A stretch of 64,000 nt of DNA from Sagittula sp. P11. Lineage in GTDB: Bacteria; Pseudomonadota; Alphaproteobacteria; Rhodobacterales; Rhodobacteraceae. The DNA is taken from NCBI RefSeq assembly GCF_002814095.1, contig NZ_CP021913.1, positions 3,010,001 through 3,074,000 of the forward strand, in the 5' to 3' direction. The translations under genes were made by a program, and so were the position numbers. Shown here one piece after another: positions 39,299 to 48,527 of this stretch (positions within the stretch are counted from its first letter, which is position 1; every line of letters begins with the position of its first letter). The notes beneath the pieces are model-generated. The model was not told the origin of the DNA. It ran no database searches and saw nothing but the letters and a program-made list of their open reading frames with translations.

Positions 39299-41182
39299 TC
39301 ATCCCGAATGCCGACGGCTAATCCGCAACGCACCGCGCAAGGCCCGCGCCTGAAGCGGTTCGGTGAGGCGGGGCGCGGGTTCGAAGCCCATTCGCTCCAT
39401 CGCCTCGCCTTCGGCAGGATGCGGGGGCTGCGTCACCGAGGCGCCGACAAGCGCGAGGAGCGCGCGGGCGTTTCCTGCAGCATTGCCGAGCGCCGATAGC
39501 GCCGGAAGAAGCTGCTTCTCGACCGCGTCGAAATCTGTGCCGAGCGGGAAGTCGGGTAGAACCGTCTCGCGAAAGGCGCCGAGCCAGCGGGCAATCGCCT
39601 CGGGGGTGTTGTGTCGCTGCGCTGCCGGGATCTCGTAGTCCGCGTCGATCTTGCCTGCGGTCTTGGCCTCTTCCAGCAGGCCGTCCTGAAACCGGCTGTC
39701 GGCGATGGCGAGCAGACGCTTGATCACCTCTTCATCGGTCTGGCCGCGCAGGTGCGCCGCGCCGTATTCCGTCACCACGATGTCGCGCATGTGGCGGGGC
39801 ACGGTGGTCACGGCAAGCTGCCAGACGAGGTTGGAGGTGACCTTGCCCTTGCTGTGACGGGTGGCGGGCAGGGTCAGGATGGCGTGGCCGTCCTCAAGCG
39901 CAAAGGCCTGCTCGAAGAAGTTGAACTGCCCGCCCACGCCGCTGACCACCTCCCCGGGCTTTGCCGCGTCGGACATCGCGTCCCCCAGCAGGCTGACCTG
40001 CATGCAACCGTTGACAAAGCGCGCATGGCACCGCGCGGCGCGCTTGGCCGCCTCGTCGCCGTAGAGCGCATTGGTGAAGCTGACCGGCATCATCGCGATC
40101 TTCGCACGCTGCCCGGTCGGCATCGCGCGCAGGCGCTCGTACATGTCGCGCGCATCGACGAAGAACCCGGCGTGGATGGTGGCGCCGTCCACCTCGCGGC
40201 GGATGACGCCCTGCTCGAAAAGGGCCAGCATCCCTCCGACCAGCATCTCGGTGACGCCGTAAAGCCCGGTGTCGAAGGGCTTGGTTTCCGAGCCGGTCAG
40301 CGGCATCGGGGCCGCGTCCCACAGCGGGCCAAGCGCGCCGCGATCCCGGGCGAGCAGCGCGTTGGCGACCGCATCGCCGATGGCGCCGATCCCGATCTGA
40401 AGGGTGCCGCCGTCGGGCACCAGCCGCGAGACATGCAGGCCGATGGCGTGCTGGCTGTCGGAGACCGGGCGGCGCGGCACCGAGAAGAGCTCGAAGGGTT
40501 CGGTGGGTTCGAGCAGCATCTGTACCGCCTCCGGCGTCAGCTCGGCGGGCCCTTGCATGAAGGGCAGCGCCTCGTTCACCTCGCCCACGGCGATGAAGTC
40601 CATCTCGCCCTTGCGGCGCAATTCGAAGAGATCGGCGGAGATGTCGGTGTTGCACGACAGGCTGAAGCGGTCGCCCTCCCGTGCGAGCAGTTGCGCCAGC
40701 ACGTTGGGCCGCTGCGCGATCAGCACGTCGCGGGCGTGGGTGTAATTGGCCGAGATGTAGTGGCGCTGTGCGTAGTCGTTTCCAAGCCATGTGCCGGCCT
40801 GAAAGAAGAACTCCGAGACCTCGATGTTGTCCGGCAAGCCGTCCCCCCCGATCAGCTCGGCATAGAGCAGCGCGGGGTAGCGCCCGAAGAGCCTGTCCAT
40901 CGCCGGCTCGAGAAAGCGGCGCTCCATCTCCGAGCCGGGGTTTGGGCGGCGCAGGGTGAGCGCGGTGAAGATCGACAGTTTCAGCCCCGGATCGTCCACG
41001 GCGGCGCGGGTCAGGGCGTTGACCAGCGTGACCGGCTTGCCGAGGCCAAGCGGCAGGGCCAGCCGCACTTCACCGCCGACCCTGTCGAAGATGGCGCGGG
41101 CCATCGCATCGGCGTCGGTGAAGCGCGGCCCGCCCTCAGTCAAGGGTGGACCAGCCTTCATCCGGGGCGAAGCGCGGGCCAT
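39299..41182 (-). CDS. Acetyl-CoA hydrolase/transferase family protein
   Basis: The product is up to 627 residues, with the two-domain CoA-transferase family I fold: an N-terminal half with SANYTHARDVLIAQRPNVLA, and a C-terminal half with GGQFNFFEQAFALEDGHAIL and VVTEYGAAHLRGQTDEEV. The last segment carries the catalytic-type Glu region. Starts are ambiguous: ATG 41182, ATG 41161 and TTG 41143 (giving TEGGPRFTD) are all within the overlap with the fadJ-like gene. It transfers or hydrolyses an acyl-CoA and would recycle CoA at the end of the beta-oxidation operon. Confidence 0.82.
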   Translation of the reverse strand: MARASPRMKAGPPLTEGGPRFTDADAMARAIFDRVGGEVRLALPLGLGKPVTLVNALTRAAVDDPGLKLSIFTALTLRRPNPGSEMERRFLEPAMDRLFGRYPALLYAELIGGDGLPDNIEVSEFFFQAGTWLGNDYAQRHYISANYTHARDVLIAQRPNVLAQLLAREGDRFSLSCNTDISADLFELRRKGEMDFIAVGEVNEALPFMQGPAELTPEAVQMLLEPTEPFELFSVPRRPVSDSQHAIGLHVSRLVPDGGTLQIGIGAIGDAVANALLARDRGALGPLWDAAPMPLTGSETKPFDTGLYGVTEMLVGGMLALFEQGVIRREVDGATIHAGFFVDARDMYERLRAMPTGQRAKIAMMPVSFTNALYGDEAAKRAARCHARFVNGCMQVSLLGDAMSDAAKPGEVVSGVGGQFNFFEQAFALEDGHAILTLPATRHSKGKVTSNLVWQLAVTTVPRHMRDIVVTEYGAAHLRGQTDEEVIKRLLAIADSRFQDGLLEEAKTAGKIDADYEIPAAQRHNTPEAIARWLGAFRETVLPDFPLGTDFDAVEKQLLPALSALGNAAGNARALLALVGASVTQPPHPAEGEAMERMGFEPAPRLTEPLQARALRGALRISRRHSG

Positions 41183-43205
41183 GCGCCTCTTCCAGCTCTT
41201 TCAGCCGGGCTGCGATCTCGTCGCGCCCCCGGGTTTTCGCATAGTGCATCGGCCCGCCGCGGAAGGGCGCGAAACCGGTGGCGAAGATCATGGCGCCGTC
41301 CACTTGGTCGGCACTTTCGGCCACGCCCTTGCGCAGAACCTCGACGCAGGCGTCGAGCATGGGCAGGATCAGGCGGTCGGTCAGGTCGTCGGGGGCGTCG
41401 TCGAGGCTGGCATCGGGGTGGGGCGTGCCCTCTGACCAGTCGTAGAAGCCCTGACCGGTCTTCTTGCCCAACTCCCCGGCCGCCACCTTGGCGCGCAGGC
41501 TGTCGGAGATCTCGGCTATCGGCTTGTCGAGGCTGTCGCGCAGCGACTCGGCCACGTGCAATCCGATGTCGAGGCCGACCTGATCGGCCAGCGTCACCGG
41601 CCCCATCGGCATGCCGAAGCGCAGCGCGGCACTGTCGATCACCTCTTTCGGAACGCCCTCGTCCATCAGCACCATCGCCTCCATCAGGTAGGGCGTGAGC
41701 GCGCGGTTGACGACGAAGCCGGGATAGTCGGCCACGCGGGCGGGCAGCTTGCCGATGGACACGCAGAAGGCCGCAAGGCGGCGGGCCGTGTCGTCCTCGG
41801 TGGCGCTGCTGCGGACCACTTCGACCAGATCGACCTTCGAGACCGGGTTGAAGAAATGCAGCCCGGCAAAGCGCGCCTTGTCGGCCACCTGCGCCGCAAG
41901 CGTATCGACCGACAGGCTTGAGGTGTTGCTGGCGAGGATCGCGCCGGGTTTGAGCGTCAGGCTGTCGTAGACCTTCTTTTTCACGTCGAGGTCTTCCGGC
42001 GCGGCTTCGATCACGAGGTCGGCGCTGGCGAGGCCGTAGCCCTTCGGGTCGGGCATCAGCCGGTCGAGCGCGTCGCGGGTCTCGATGCGGCTCAGATGCT
42101 TGTCGTCGCAGATCTTGGCTGCCAGCTTCAGGGCCTTGCCCAACGGCGCGGTCTCGACATCGCCCAGCGTCACCCGCTTGCCCTTGATTGCTGCCATCGC
42201 GGCGATCTCGGCGCCCATGGCACCGGCCCCGATCACATGGACATGCGCGATGCCATCGTCGCCGCGGCCCGCGTCCTTCAAGCCCTGGCGCAAGAAGAAC
42301 ACGCGGCGCAGGTTCTTCGAGGTCTCGTTGTCGAGAAGCCGCGCGAAGGAGGCGATCTCGGCCTTCTGCATCTCGACCGGGTCGTCGCCATGCTCTTCCC
42401 ACAGGTCGATGAGCGCGTGCGGGGCGGGGTAATGCGCCTTGGGCGCTTTCTTCTCGGTCTGGCTGCGCATCTGCCGCGCGGCGAGGCTGCGCGCCTGATC
42501 GAAGCCGAAGGCGCGCGCCTTCAGCCCCGGCGCGGGCGGGGTGATCTCACCCTGCGCGGCGGCCAGCACAGCGGCGGCGACATGGCGTTCCTCCACCACC
42601 GCGTCGGCGATGCCGAGCGACTTCGCCTTCTTCGTATACGCCGTCTTGCCGGTCAGCATCAGCGTCATCGCCTCGGTCGGGTCGATCAGGGCGGGCAGGC
42701 GGACGGTGCCCCCGAGACCCGGATGCAGGCCAAGCAGCACCTCGGGAAAGCCGAAGGAGGCGCCCGGCGTAGCGATGCGGGTGTCGCAGGCCAGCGCCAG
42801 TTCGAAGCCCGCGCCCAGGGCCGCGCCGTGGACGACGCAGATCGTCGGACAATTCAGCGCCTCGATCCGGTCGAGCACGGCGTGGCCCTGCTTCAGCAAC
42901 TCCTCCGCGCCGCCGTCGGACAGGGCGTCGAAGCTGGCGATATCGGCCCCGGCGGCAAAGCCCCCGGGTTTCGCCGAACGGATCACCAGTGCCTTGGGCA
43001 GGTCCGCCTCGGCGGCGGCGACATGGCCCTCCAACTCGCGGATAACATCCTCGGAGATGGTGTTCGTGCCGCTGTCGGCCTTGTCGAGCGCCAGCCAGAG
43101 GATGCCGTCGCCGTCGCGACCCGCGCGCCAGTTGCCCTCGCGGCACGTGGCGCCGCCAAGCTCCAGCTTCGTTTCGCCCAGGAATTCAAGCACATGTCCG
43201 GTCAT
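41136..43205 (-). CDS. fadJ: Fatty-acid oxidation complex: enoyl-CoA hydratase/3-hydroxyacyl-CoA dehydrogenase
   Basis: The protein is 689 residues. Residues about 1-200 are an enoyl-CoA hydratase (crotonase) domain with the oxyanion region HGAALGAGFELALACD and the Glu/Pro segment PEVLLGLHPGLGGT. The rest is a 3-hydroxyacyl-CoA dehydrogenase with the NAD motif VIGAGAMGAEIAAMAA, catalytic HFFNPVSK and the C-terminal domain. It performs two steps of beta-oxidation. The start is the ATG at 43205, whose ATGA overlaps the thiolase stop. Confidence 0.93.
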   Translation of the reverse strand: MTGHVLEFLGETKLELGGATCREGNWRAGRDGDGILWLALDKADSGTNTISEDVIRELEGHVAAAEADLPKALVIRSAKPGGFAAGADIASFDALSDGGAEELLKQGHAVLDRIEALNCPTICVVHGAALGAGFELALACDTRIATPGASFGFPEVLLGLHPGLGGTVRLPALIDPTEAMTLMLTGKTAYTKKAKSLGIADAVVEERHVAAAVLAAAQGEITPPAPGLKARAFGFDQARSLAARQMRSQTEKKAPKAHYPAPHALIDLWEEHGDDPVEMQKAEIASFARLLDNETSKNLRRVFFLRQGLKDAGRGDDGIAHVHVIGAGAMGAEIAAMAAIKGKRVTLGDVETAPLGKALKLAAKICDDKHLSRIETRDALDRLMPDPKGYGLASADLVIEAAPEDLDVKKKVYDSLTLKPGAILASNTSSLSVDTLAAQVADKARFAGLHFFNPVSKVDLVEVVRSSATEDDTARRLAAFCVSIGKLPARVADYPGFVVNRALTPYLMEAMVLMDEGVPKEVIDSAALRFGMPMGPVTLADQVGLDIGLHVAESLRDSLDKPIAEISDSLRAKVAAGELGKKTGQGFYDWSEGTPHPDASLDDAPDDLTDRLILPMLDACVEVLRKGVAESADQVDGAMIFATGFAPFRGGPMHYAKTRGRDEIAARLKELEEAHGPRFAPDEGWSTLD

Positions 43206-44500
43206 TGCACGGCCTCCAGCAGCATGGCGCCGCCCAGCCCGCCGCCGATGCATTCGGTGGCGATGCCGCGCCGGGCGCCGCGCGCCTTCATGGCGTTGGC
43301 CAGATGCAGCACGATGCGGTTGCCGCTGGTGCCCACCGGGTGGCCAAGCGAGATCGCCCCGCCGTCGACGTTCAGGCTGTCGCGGTCGATCCGTCCGAAG
43401 GCGGCGTCGTAGCCCAGCACCTCGCGGCAAAAGTCGTCGTCCGCCCAAGCGGCAAGGCAGGACAGCACCTGCGCGGCAAAGGCCTCGTTCAATTCCCAAA
43501 GGTCGATATCCTCGGCCCCCAGCCCGTGGCGTTGCGCGATGGGGGCGGTGGACAGCACCGGACCAAGACCCATGATCGAAGGGTCGAGCCCGGCCCATTC
43601 GCTGTCCTTGATCTCGGCCAGCGGGGTCAGGCCGTGGGCCTCCACCGCCCGCTCGGAGGCGAGGATACACCAGCTCGCGCCATCGGTGATCTGGCTCGAA
43701 TTGCCCGCCGTCACCTTGCCGTAGGGCTTCTCAAAGACCGGGTTCAGCTTGGCCAGCCCCGCCATGTCGCTGTCGGGCCGCACGCCGTCATCGTGGTCGT
43801 AGACGGTACCGTCGCGGTCGATGGCGGGCATCACCTCGTCTGCGAGCCGCCCTTCGGTCTGGGCGGCGGCCAGTCGATGGTGGCTTTGCATGGCGTAGGT
43901 ATCGGCGGTTTCGCGGGTGATGCCGAAGCGGTGCGCCAGCACCTCGGCGGTCTGCCCCATGTTCAGTTCGGTGATCGGGTCGGTCAGGCCGCGTTCCAGC
44001 CCGATGACGGGCTTGAAGAACTCGGGCCGGATGCCCGCCATCGCCTTGGCCTGATCGAGCGGACCCTTGGCGGTGCTCATTCTGCCGAACCACTCGACGG
44101 CGGACTGGCGCAGCACCAGCGGCGAATGGCTGAGGGCCTCGGCCCCGCCCGCGAGGATCATCTGGTGAGAGCCGTCGCGGATGTAGCGGTAGGCGGTGTC
44201 GATGCTCTGCATCCCCGAGCCGCAGTTGATCTGCACGCTGAAGGCCACAGTTTGCTCGCCCAGACCCAGCCGCAGGGCGGCGACGCGCGAGGGGTTCATC
44301 TCGTCGGCGATGACGTTCACGCAGCCGAGGATCACCAGATCGAAGGCGGTGCGGTCGAAGGGCTGACGCGCCAGCAGCGGGCGGCCACATTGCACCGCCA
44401 GATCGACGGGCGTGAAGGGGCCGGGGCCGCCGCGGGCCTTGAGGAAGGGCGTGCGTGCGCCGTCGACGAGAAACACGCGTTGGCTGGCATGGGGGCTCAT
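43202..44500 (-). CDS. fadI: Acetyl-CoA acyltransferase (thiolase)
   Basis: The protein is 432 residues. The nucleophile Cys is in NCGSGMQS, and the C-terminal acid/base elements GHPVGTSGNR (His) and ECIGGGLG (Cys) are intact, along with WELNEAFAAQ. It is a degradative thiolase that pairs with FadJ. It overlaps both neighbours by four bases, implying coupled translation. The start at 44500 is preferred over the open upstream extension. Confidence 0.92.
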   Translation of the reverse strand: MSPHASQRVFLVDGARTPFLKARGGPGPFTPVDLAVQCGRPLLARQPFDRTAFDLVILGCVNVIADEMNPSRVAALRLGLGEQTVAFSVQINCGSGMQSIDTAYRYIRDGSHQMILAGGAEALSHSPLVLRQSAVEWFGRMSTAKGPLDQAKAMAGIRPEFFKPVIGLERGLTDPITELNMGQTAEVLAHRFGITRETADTYAMQSHHRLAAAQTEGRLADEVMPAIDRDGTVYDHDDGVRPDSDMAGLAKLNPVFEKPYGKVTAGNSSQITDGASWCILASERAVEAHGLTPLAEIKDSEWAGLDPSIMGLGPVLSTAPIAQRHGLGAEDIDLWELNEAFAAQVLSCLAAWADDDFCREVLGYDAAFGRIDRDSLNVDGGAISLGHPVGTSGNRIVLHLANAMKARGARRGIATECIGGGLGGAMLLEAVQ

Positions 44501-46761
44501 TCCGCGGCCTCGCGCGGGGTGTCGCCCCGGTTGGTGTCGCGGTTTGTGGTGCGGTTCGGGAAGAGGTCGGTCAGTGCCTCGGGGGTGAAGTCGTCGACGG
44601 CCACCACCTCGTCCACCAGCGCCTGCATGGCGGCGATCTCGGCCAGTTCGGCCTCGCTGAGGATGCCCGCCTCGAGCGCTTCCTGCGGCGTCTTGCGTGC
44701 ATCGCGCAACCGCTTCATCACCGGGGCCATCTCGACCACCTTGGCGTAGCACTGGTTCAGCACCTGCACGCCGTCACGGTCGCAGCCTTCGAAGACGCGG
44801 CCGGTGATCCGGTCGCGCGCCTCTGAGGGTTCGTAGATCAGCGCGCTCACCGCTTCGGTCAGTTGGTCGTCGGCCCCCCGGCGCGGCGATCCCGGCCGAG
44901 TAATGACCCGCAGCACCCAGGCCGCCCAGCGGGCGGGCAGGTTGGCGATCACCTCGTCCAGCGCGATCTGGATGCGCTTGAAGCCTTCGGCGGCGGCATA
45001 GCGCAGCGCGGGCAGGTCTGCCTCCTGACGGCCTTCGTCCTCCCAGCGTTTCAGCGCGGCGGAGAGGATGTACATCTCCGACAGGATGTCGCCCATGCGA
45101 CCCGAGATCATCTCCTTGCGCTTGAGCGCACCGCCCAAGGTCAGGAAGGCGAAATCCGCCGTCAGCGCATAGGCCGCCGACCAGCGCGACAGTTCGCGAT
45201 AGATCGGGGCGGCGGCGCCCGCGTCGGGGGCGGGGGCAAAGCGTCCGCCGGTCAGCGCCCGGCCCCACGCCCGGAACAGCGTCCGGGTGGTGTGGCCCAC
45301 ATGGGCCCAGAAGCTCTTGTCGAAGGCCTCAAGCGATTTCTCGGGGTCGGGCTGCTGCAATGCCATCATGTTGTCGAGCATATGCGGATGCGCCCGGATC
45401 GAGCCCTGCCCGAAGATTATCAGAGAGCGGGTGACGATGTTCGCCCCCTCTACGGTGATGCCGATGGGGACGGCACGGTAAAGCGGCAGCAGGTAGTTCG
45501 ACGGCCCGTCGATTACCGCCTTCCCGGAATGCACGTCCATCGCGTGGTTCAGCGCGTCCCGCATCCGGTAGGTGGCATGGGCTTTCATGATCGCCGAGAT
45601 CACAGAGAGCGCGCGGCCCTCGTCGAGCCCGGCGCAGGTGAGGCGGCGGGCCCCGTCCATGGCGTAGCAACCCGCGGCAAGCTCTGCCATCGGCTTCTGG
45701 ATGCCGCCGAACTTGCCGATCGGCAGGTTGAACTGCTGACGGATGCGGGCATAGGCGCCGGTCGTATGCGCCGAAAGCGCGATGGCTGCACAGCCCATCG
45801 AGGGCAGCGAGATGCCACGCCCGGCGGCGAGCGCGGACATCAGCATCATCCAGCCGCGCCCGGCATAGTCTGGCCCGCCGATGATGTTTTCCAGCGGGAT
45901 GAACACGTCCTTGCCGGTGGTCGGCCCGTTCATGAACATGGTGGAGGAGGGCAGGTGCCGCCGTCCGGTCTCCACCCCCTCCAGATCGGTGGGGACGAGG
46001 GCGCAGGTGATGCCGATGTCCTTGGTCTCTCCCAGCAGCCCGTCCGGGTCGCGCAGCTTGAAGGCAAGGCCCAGCACGGTGCAGACCGGCGCCAGCGTGA
46101 TGTAGCGCTTGGCCCAGTTGAGCCGGATGCCGAGCACCTCTTCGCCGTGCCACTCACCCTTGCAGATGACCCCTTCGTCCACCATCGCCGAGGCGTCGGA
46201 GCCCGCTTCGGCACTGGTCAGTCCGAAGGCCGGAAGTTCGCGCCCGTCGGCGAGGCGCGGCAGCCAGTGCTCCTTTTGCGCGTCGGTGCCGAACTGGTGG
46301 ATCAATTCGCCGGGCCCGAGCGAATTGGGCACCATGACCGTGACCGCCGTGGCGACCGAGCGGGTGGAGATGAAGCGGATGATCTCGGAATGGGCGAAGG
46401 CCGAGAACCCGAGCCCGCCGTGGGCCTTGGGGATGATCATGCCGAAGAAGCCCTGCTGTCGCAGGAAGGTCCAGACCTCTTCCGGAAGGTCGGCGTCGGC
46501 GTGGTTGATTTTCCAGTCGCTGATCATGCGGCAGAGGTCGCGGCAGGGTCCGTCGAGGAAGGCTTGTTCCTCTGCGCTGAGCGTCGGCGCCTTGACGGCG
46601 AGGAGCTTCGACCAGTCCGGATTGCCCGAGAAGAGTTCGGCCTCCCACCAGACTTCCCCGGCGTTGAGCGCCTCGCTTTCGGTCTGGGACAAGGCCGGCA
46701 GAACCCCCTTCGCCCAAGCGTGAATGGGCTTGGTCAGAAACCTCGAACGCAATCCTGTCAT
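44497..46761 (-). CDS. fadE: Acyl-CoA dehydrogenase with DUF1974 C-terminus
   Basis: The protein is 754 residues. It has the acyl-CoA dehydrogenase FAD/substrate segments FFGMIIPKAHGGLGFSAFAH, PAFGLTSAEAGSDA and GRGISLPSMG, followed by the C-terminal DUF1974 domain found in the E. coli FadE type. It catalyses the first oxidation of fatty acyl-CoAs. It is the promoter-proximal gene of fadE-fadI-fadJ-CoA hydrolase, all overlapping by a few bases. No fatty-acid regulator is adjacent; upstream lies an IS481 fragment. Confidence 0.94.
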   Translation of the reverse strand: MTGLRSRFLTKPIHAWAKGVLPALSQTESEALNAGEVWWEAELFSGNPDWSKLLAVKAPTLSAEEQAFLDGPCRDLCRMISDWKINHADADLPEEVWTFLRQQGFFGMIIPKAHGGLGFSAFAHSEIIRFISTRSVATAVTVMVPNSLGPGELIHQFGTDAQKEHWLPRLADGRELPAFGLTSAEAGSDASAMVDEGVICKGEWHGEEVLGIRLNWAKRYITLAPVCTVLGLAFKLRDPDGLLGETKDIGITCALVPTDLEGVETGRRHLPSSTMFMNGPTTGKDVFIPLENIIGGPDYAGRGWMMLMSALAAGRGISLPSMGCAAIALSAHTTGAYARIRQQFNLPIGKFGGIQKPMAELAAGCYAMDGARRLTCAGLDEGRALSVISAIMKAHATYRMRDALNHAMDVHSGKAVIDGPSNYLLPLYRAVPIGITVEGANIVTRSLIIFGQGSIRAHPHMLDNMMALQQPDPEKSLEAFDKSFWAHVGHTTRTLFRAWGRALTGGRFAPAPDAGAAAPIYRELSRWSAAYALTADFAFLTLGGALKRKEMISGRMGDILSEMYILSAALKRWEDEGRQEADLPALRYAAAEGFKRIQIALDEVIANLPARWAAWVLRVITRPGSPRRGADDQLTEAVSALIYEPSEARDRITGRVFEGCDRDGVQVLNQCYAKVVEMAPVMKRLRDARKTPQEALEAGILSEAELAEIAAMQALVDEVVAVDDFTPEALTDLFPNRTTNRDTNRGDTPREAAE

Positions 46762-46919
46762 GTAGCCACCTCCTCCAACAAAACGTCAGCCGTGCGGATG
46801 GGGTTCCGAACCGAGGGGGCGGCAGTCGGAGCGGTCAGGCCCAATCAGGCAAACGCGAGGGGGTCGCACAGACGGCCCCTCAGCCGCTCCCGCTGCCAAA
46901 GTACCACGCGCCGACCGGC

Positions 46920-47501
46920 CTAGTCGTTCCGTCCCGGCGTCTGGTAGATCGGATCGACGATGGATCTGTTCGGTTCTGAAGTCCAGATTTTGCAGATGTA
47001 TTCGTAGGGCGTGAGCCCGCTGAGTGTCTTGAGCCGATGAGCGAAGTTGTACGCATTCAAGAAGTCGGCGAGGTGGCTGCGAAGCTGATCGTGGGTGCCG
47101 TAGTGGAAGCGTTTGACGGTGGCGTCTTTGATCGTCTGGTTCATCCGCTCGACCTGGCCGTTGGTCCTTGGACGATTGGCTTTTGTCAGCCGGTGTTCGA
47201 TCCCATTGGCTTCGCAGATCATGTCGAAGCGCATTTGCCGAGAAAAGGCGGTGTTCCGGTTGCGCGGCTGATCGGCGAACTGGATGCCGCTCACCATCGG
47301 GCTCGGATCGATGGCTCGCTCGGTCGGGATCGTGTGGATGCGGCAAGGAACGGCTTCCAGAAGGTGCTCCGGGAACTCCCATGCGGTCCGCCTGTCGGCC
47401 TTCTCGACCAGCTGGGCAATCGCGAACTTGCTGGTCCGGTCGTGGCTGGGGCGCAGGCCTGTTTCGATTTCGGTGGGATACGAGGCTGCGACTGGTCCGC
47501 G
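46920..47501 (-). pseudogene. IS481-family transposase, C-terminal remnant
   Basis: Open frame from an upstream TAG (47502-47504) to the stop at 46920. It encodes the end of an IS481-type integrase core: TSKFAIAQLVEKADRRTAWE, GIQFADQPRNRNTAFSRQMR and TNGQVERMNQTIKDATVKRF (third DDE Glu in QVERMN). The N-terminal HTH and the first DDE residue are missing, and the second catalytic segment is altered (AIDPSPMVSGIQF in place of TDNGIQF). It is a decayed insertion between fadE and the IclR gene. Confidence 0.75.
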
Positions 47502-47623
47502 CTATGCCTTGCTGCAAGCCAACGGTCCCGCGCAATCCTTGGGAAGCTGCGATAATCTGGGCCGAAAATTTCCTCATAAAAAGTATATTTATAACAGTAT
47601 GTAAGTGAAAAGATTATCGTATA

Positions 47624-47664
47624 TCGACAAGAAAAGATTGCATTTCGACATAAAAAGTTTGCAT
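47624..47664 (+). promoter_or_regulatory. 21-bp-spaced direct repeats in the IclR promoter
   Basis: TCGACAAGAAAAGATTGCAT (47624-47643) and TCGACATAAAAAGTTTGCAT (47645-47664) match at 17 of 20 bases and begin 21 bp apart, two helical turns. They lie in an AT-rich leader 71 bases before the IclR GTG and suit a regulator bound on one DNA face. Confidence 0.5.
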
Positions 47665-47734
47665 CGCGACATGCCGGCAAGCATGACTCCCCGTGACACG
47701 TGCCCAAAGCCACCGGGCACGCAGGGGAGGAAAC

Positions 47735-48517
47735 GTGCAGGACGAGAACGAAACCAGTCGGGGATCCGAGACGTCGCTTGCGAAGGCCATCCGGCTTTTG
47801 CCGATCGTCGCGGAGCGCAATGCGACCGGGGTCAACCTGTCGACGATCGCGCGCAAGGCCGACCTGACGACGGCCACCGCGCGGCGGCTGCTTCAGGGGC
47901 TGGTGGATGGCGGGCTCCTGAGTTTCGACCCGTATTCGAAGATCTACACACTGGGCATCGGGCTGTTCGATCTGGCCGGGGCGCCCGGTTCGCCGCGCCA
48001 GTTCGACAGCCTGCGGATGAACCTGCGCCCCGTGGTGGAGGAAGTCGCGGCGGTGTCCGGCGACACGGTCTATCTGACCGTGCCCTTCGGGGACGAGGCG
48101 ATCTGCATCGACACCGCGACCGGCTCCTACCCGATCTCGGCCAACACTTTGCATGTTGGGTCACGGCGTCCCTTGGGCGTGGGGGCGGGCAGCGCGGCGA
48201 TCCTGGCCGCCATGCCGCAGGACCGGCGGGACAGGCTGATCGCGTCGCACCGGGAGGTCTATGGCCGCTACGGCGAGCTGACCACGGCAGAGGTGCGCCG
48301 CATGGTCGCCCACTGGCAGAGCCACCGGTACCTCGTGAACAACTCGATGATCATTGCGGGCGTCAGCGCGATTGCCGTCGCGGTCTTCGACGCGTCCGAC
48401 ACCTTGCTGGCCGGGGTGTCCGTCTCTGCGCTGAAGACGCGGCTGGGCGGACAACGGCGCAAGGACGTCGTTTCCATAATGACGGACGCGCTGGAGCGCG
48501 CCGGCTTCAAGACCTGA
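47735..48517 (+). CDS. IclR-family transcriptional regulator
   Basis: The product is 260 residues from GTG 47735, which has GGGGAGG four bases upstream. The N-terminal winged helix is LAKAIRLLPIVAERNATGVN then LTTATARRLLQGLVDGGLL, followed by the GAF-like IclR ligand domain (AVSGDTVYLTVPFGDEAICI). It is first in a plus-strand run of catabolic and transport genes 10 bases downstream, so it probably regulates this operon. Candidate operator repeats lie upstream. Confidence 0.9.
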   Translation: MQDENETSRGSETSLAKAIRLLPIVAERNATGVNLSTIARKADLTTATARRLLQGLVDGGLLSFDPYSKIYTLGIGLFDLAGAPGSPRQFDSLRMNLRPVVEEVAAVSGDTVYLTVPFGDEAICIDTATGSYPISANTLHVGSRRPLGVGAGSAAILAAMPQDRRDRLIASHREVYGRYGELTTAEVRRMVAHWQSHRYLVNNSMIIAGVSAIAVAVFDASDTLLAGVSVSALKTRLGGQRRKDVVSIMTDALERAGFKT

Positions 48518-48527
48518 GGGAAGATCC

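Noticed and set aside
39611-41698. 695-residue plus-strand frame opposite the CoA hydrolase and fadJ
   Set aside because: Antisense shadow; both genes on the minus strand have full conserved motifs.
44863-46923. 686-residue plus-strand frame opposite fadE
   Set aside because: Antisense shadow of the fadE-type acyl-CoA dehydrogenase.
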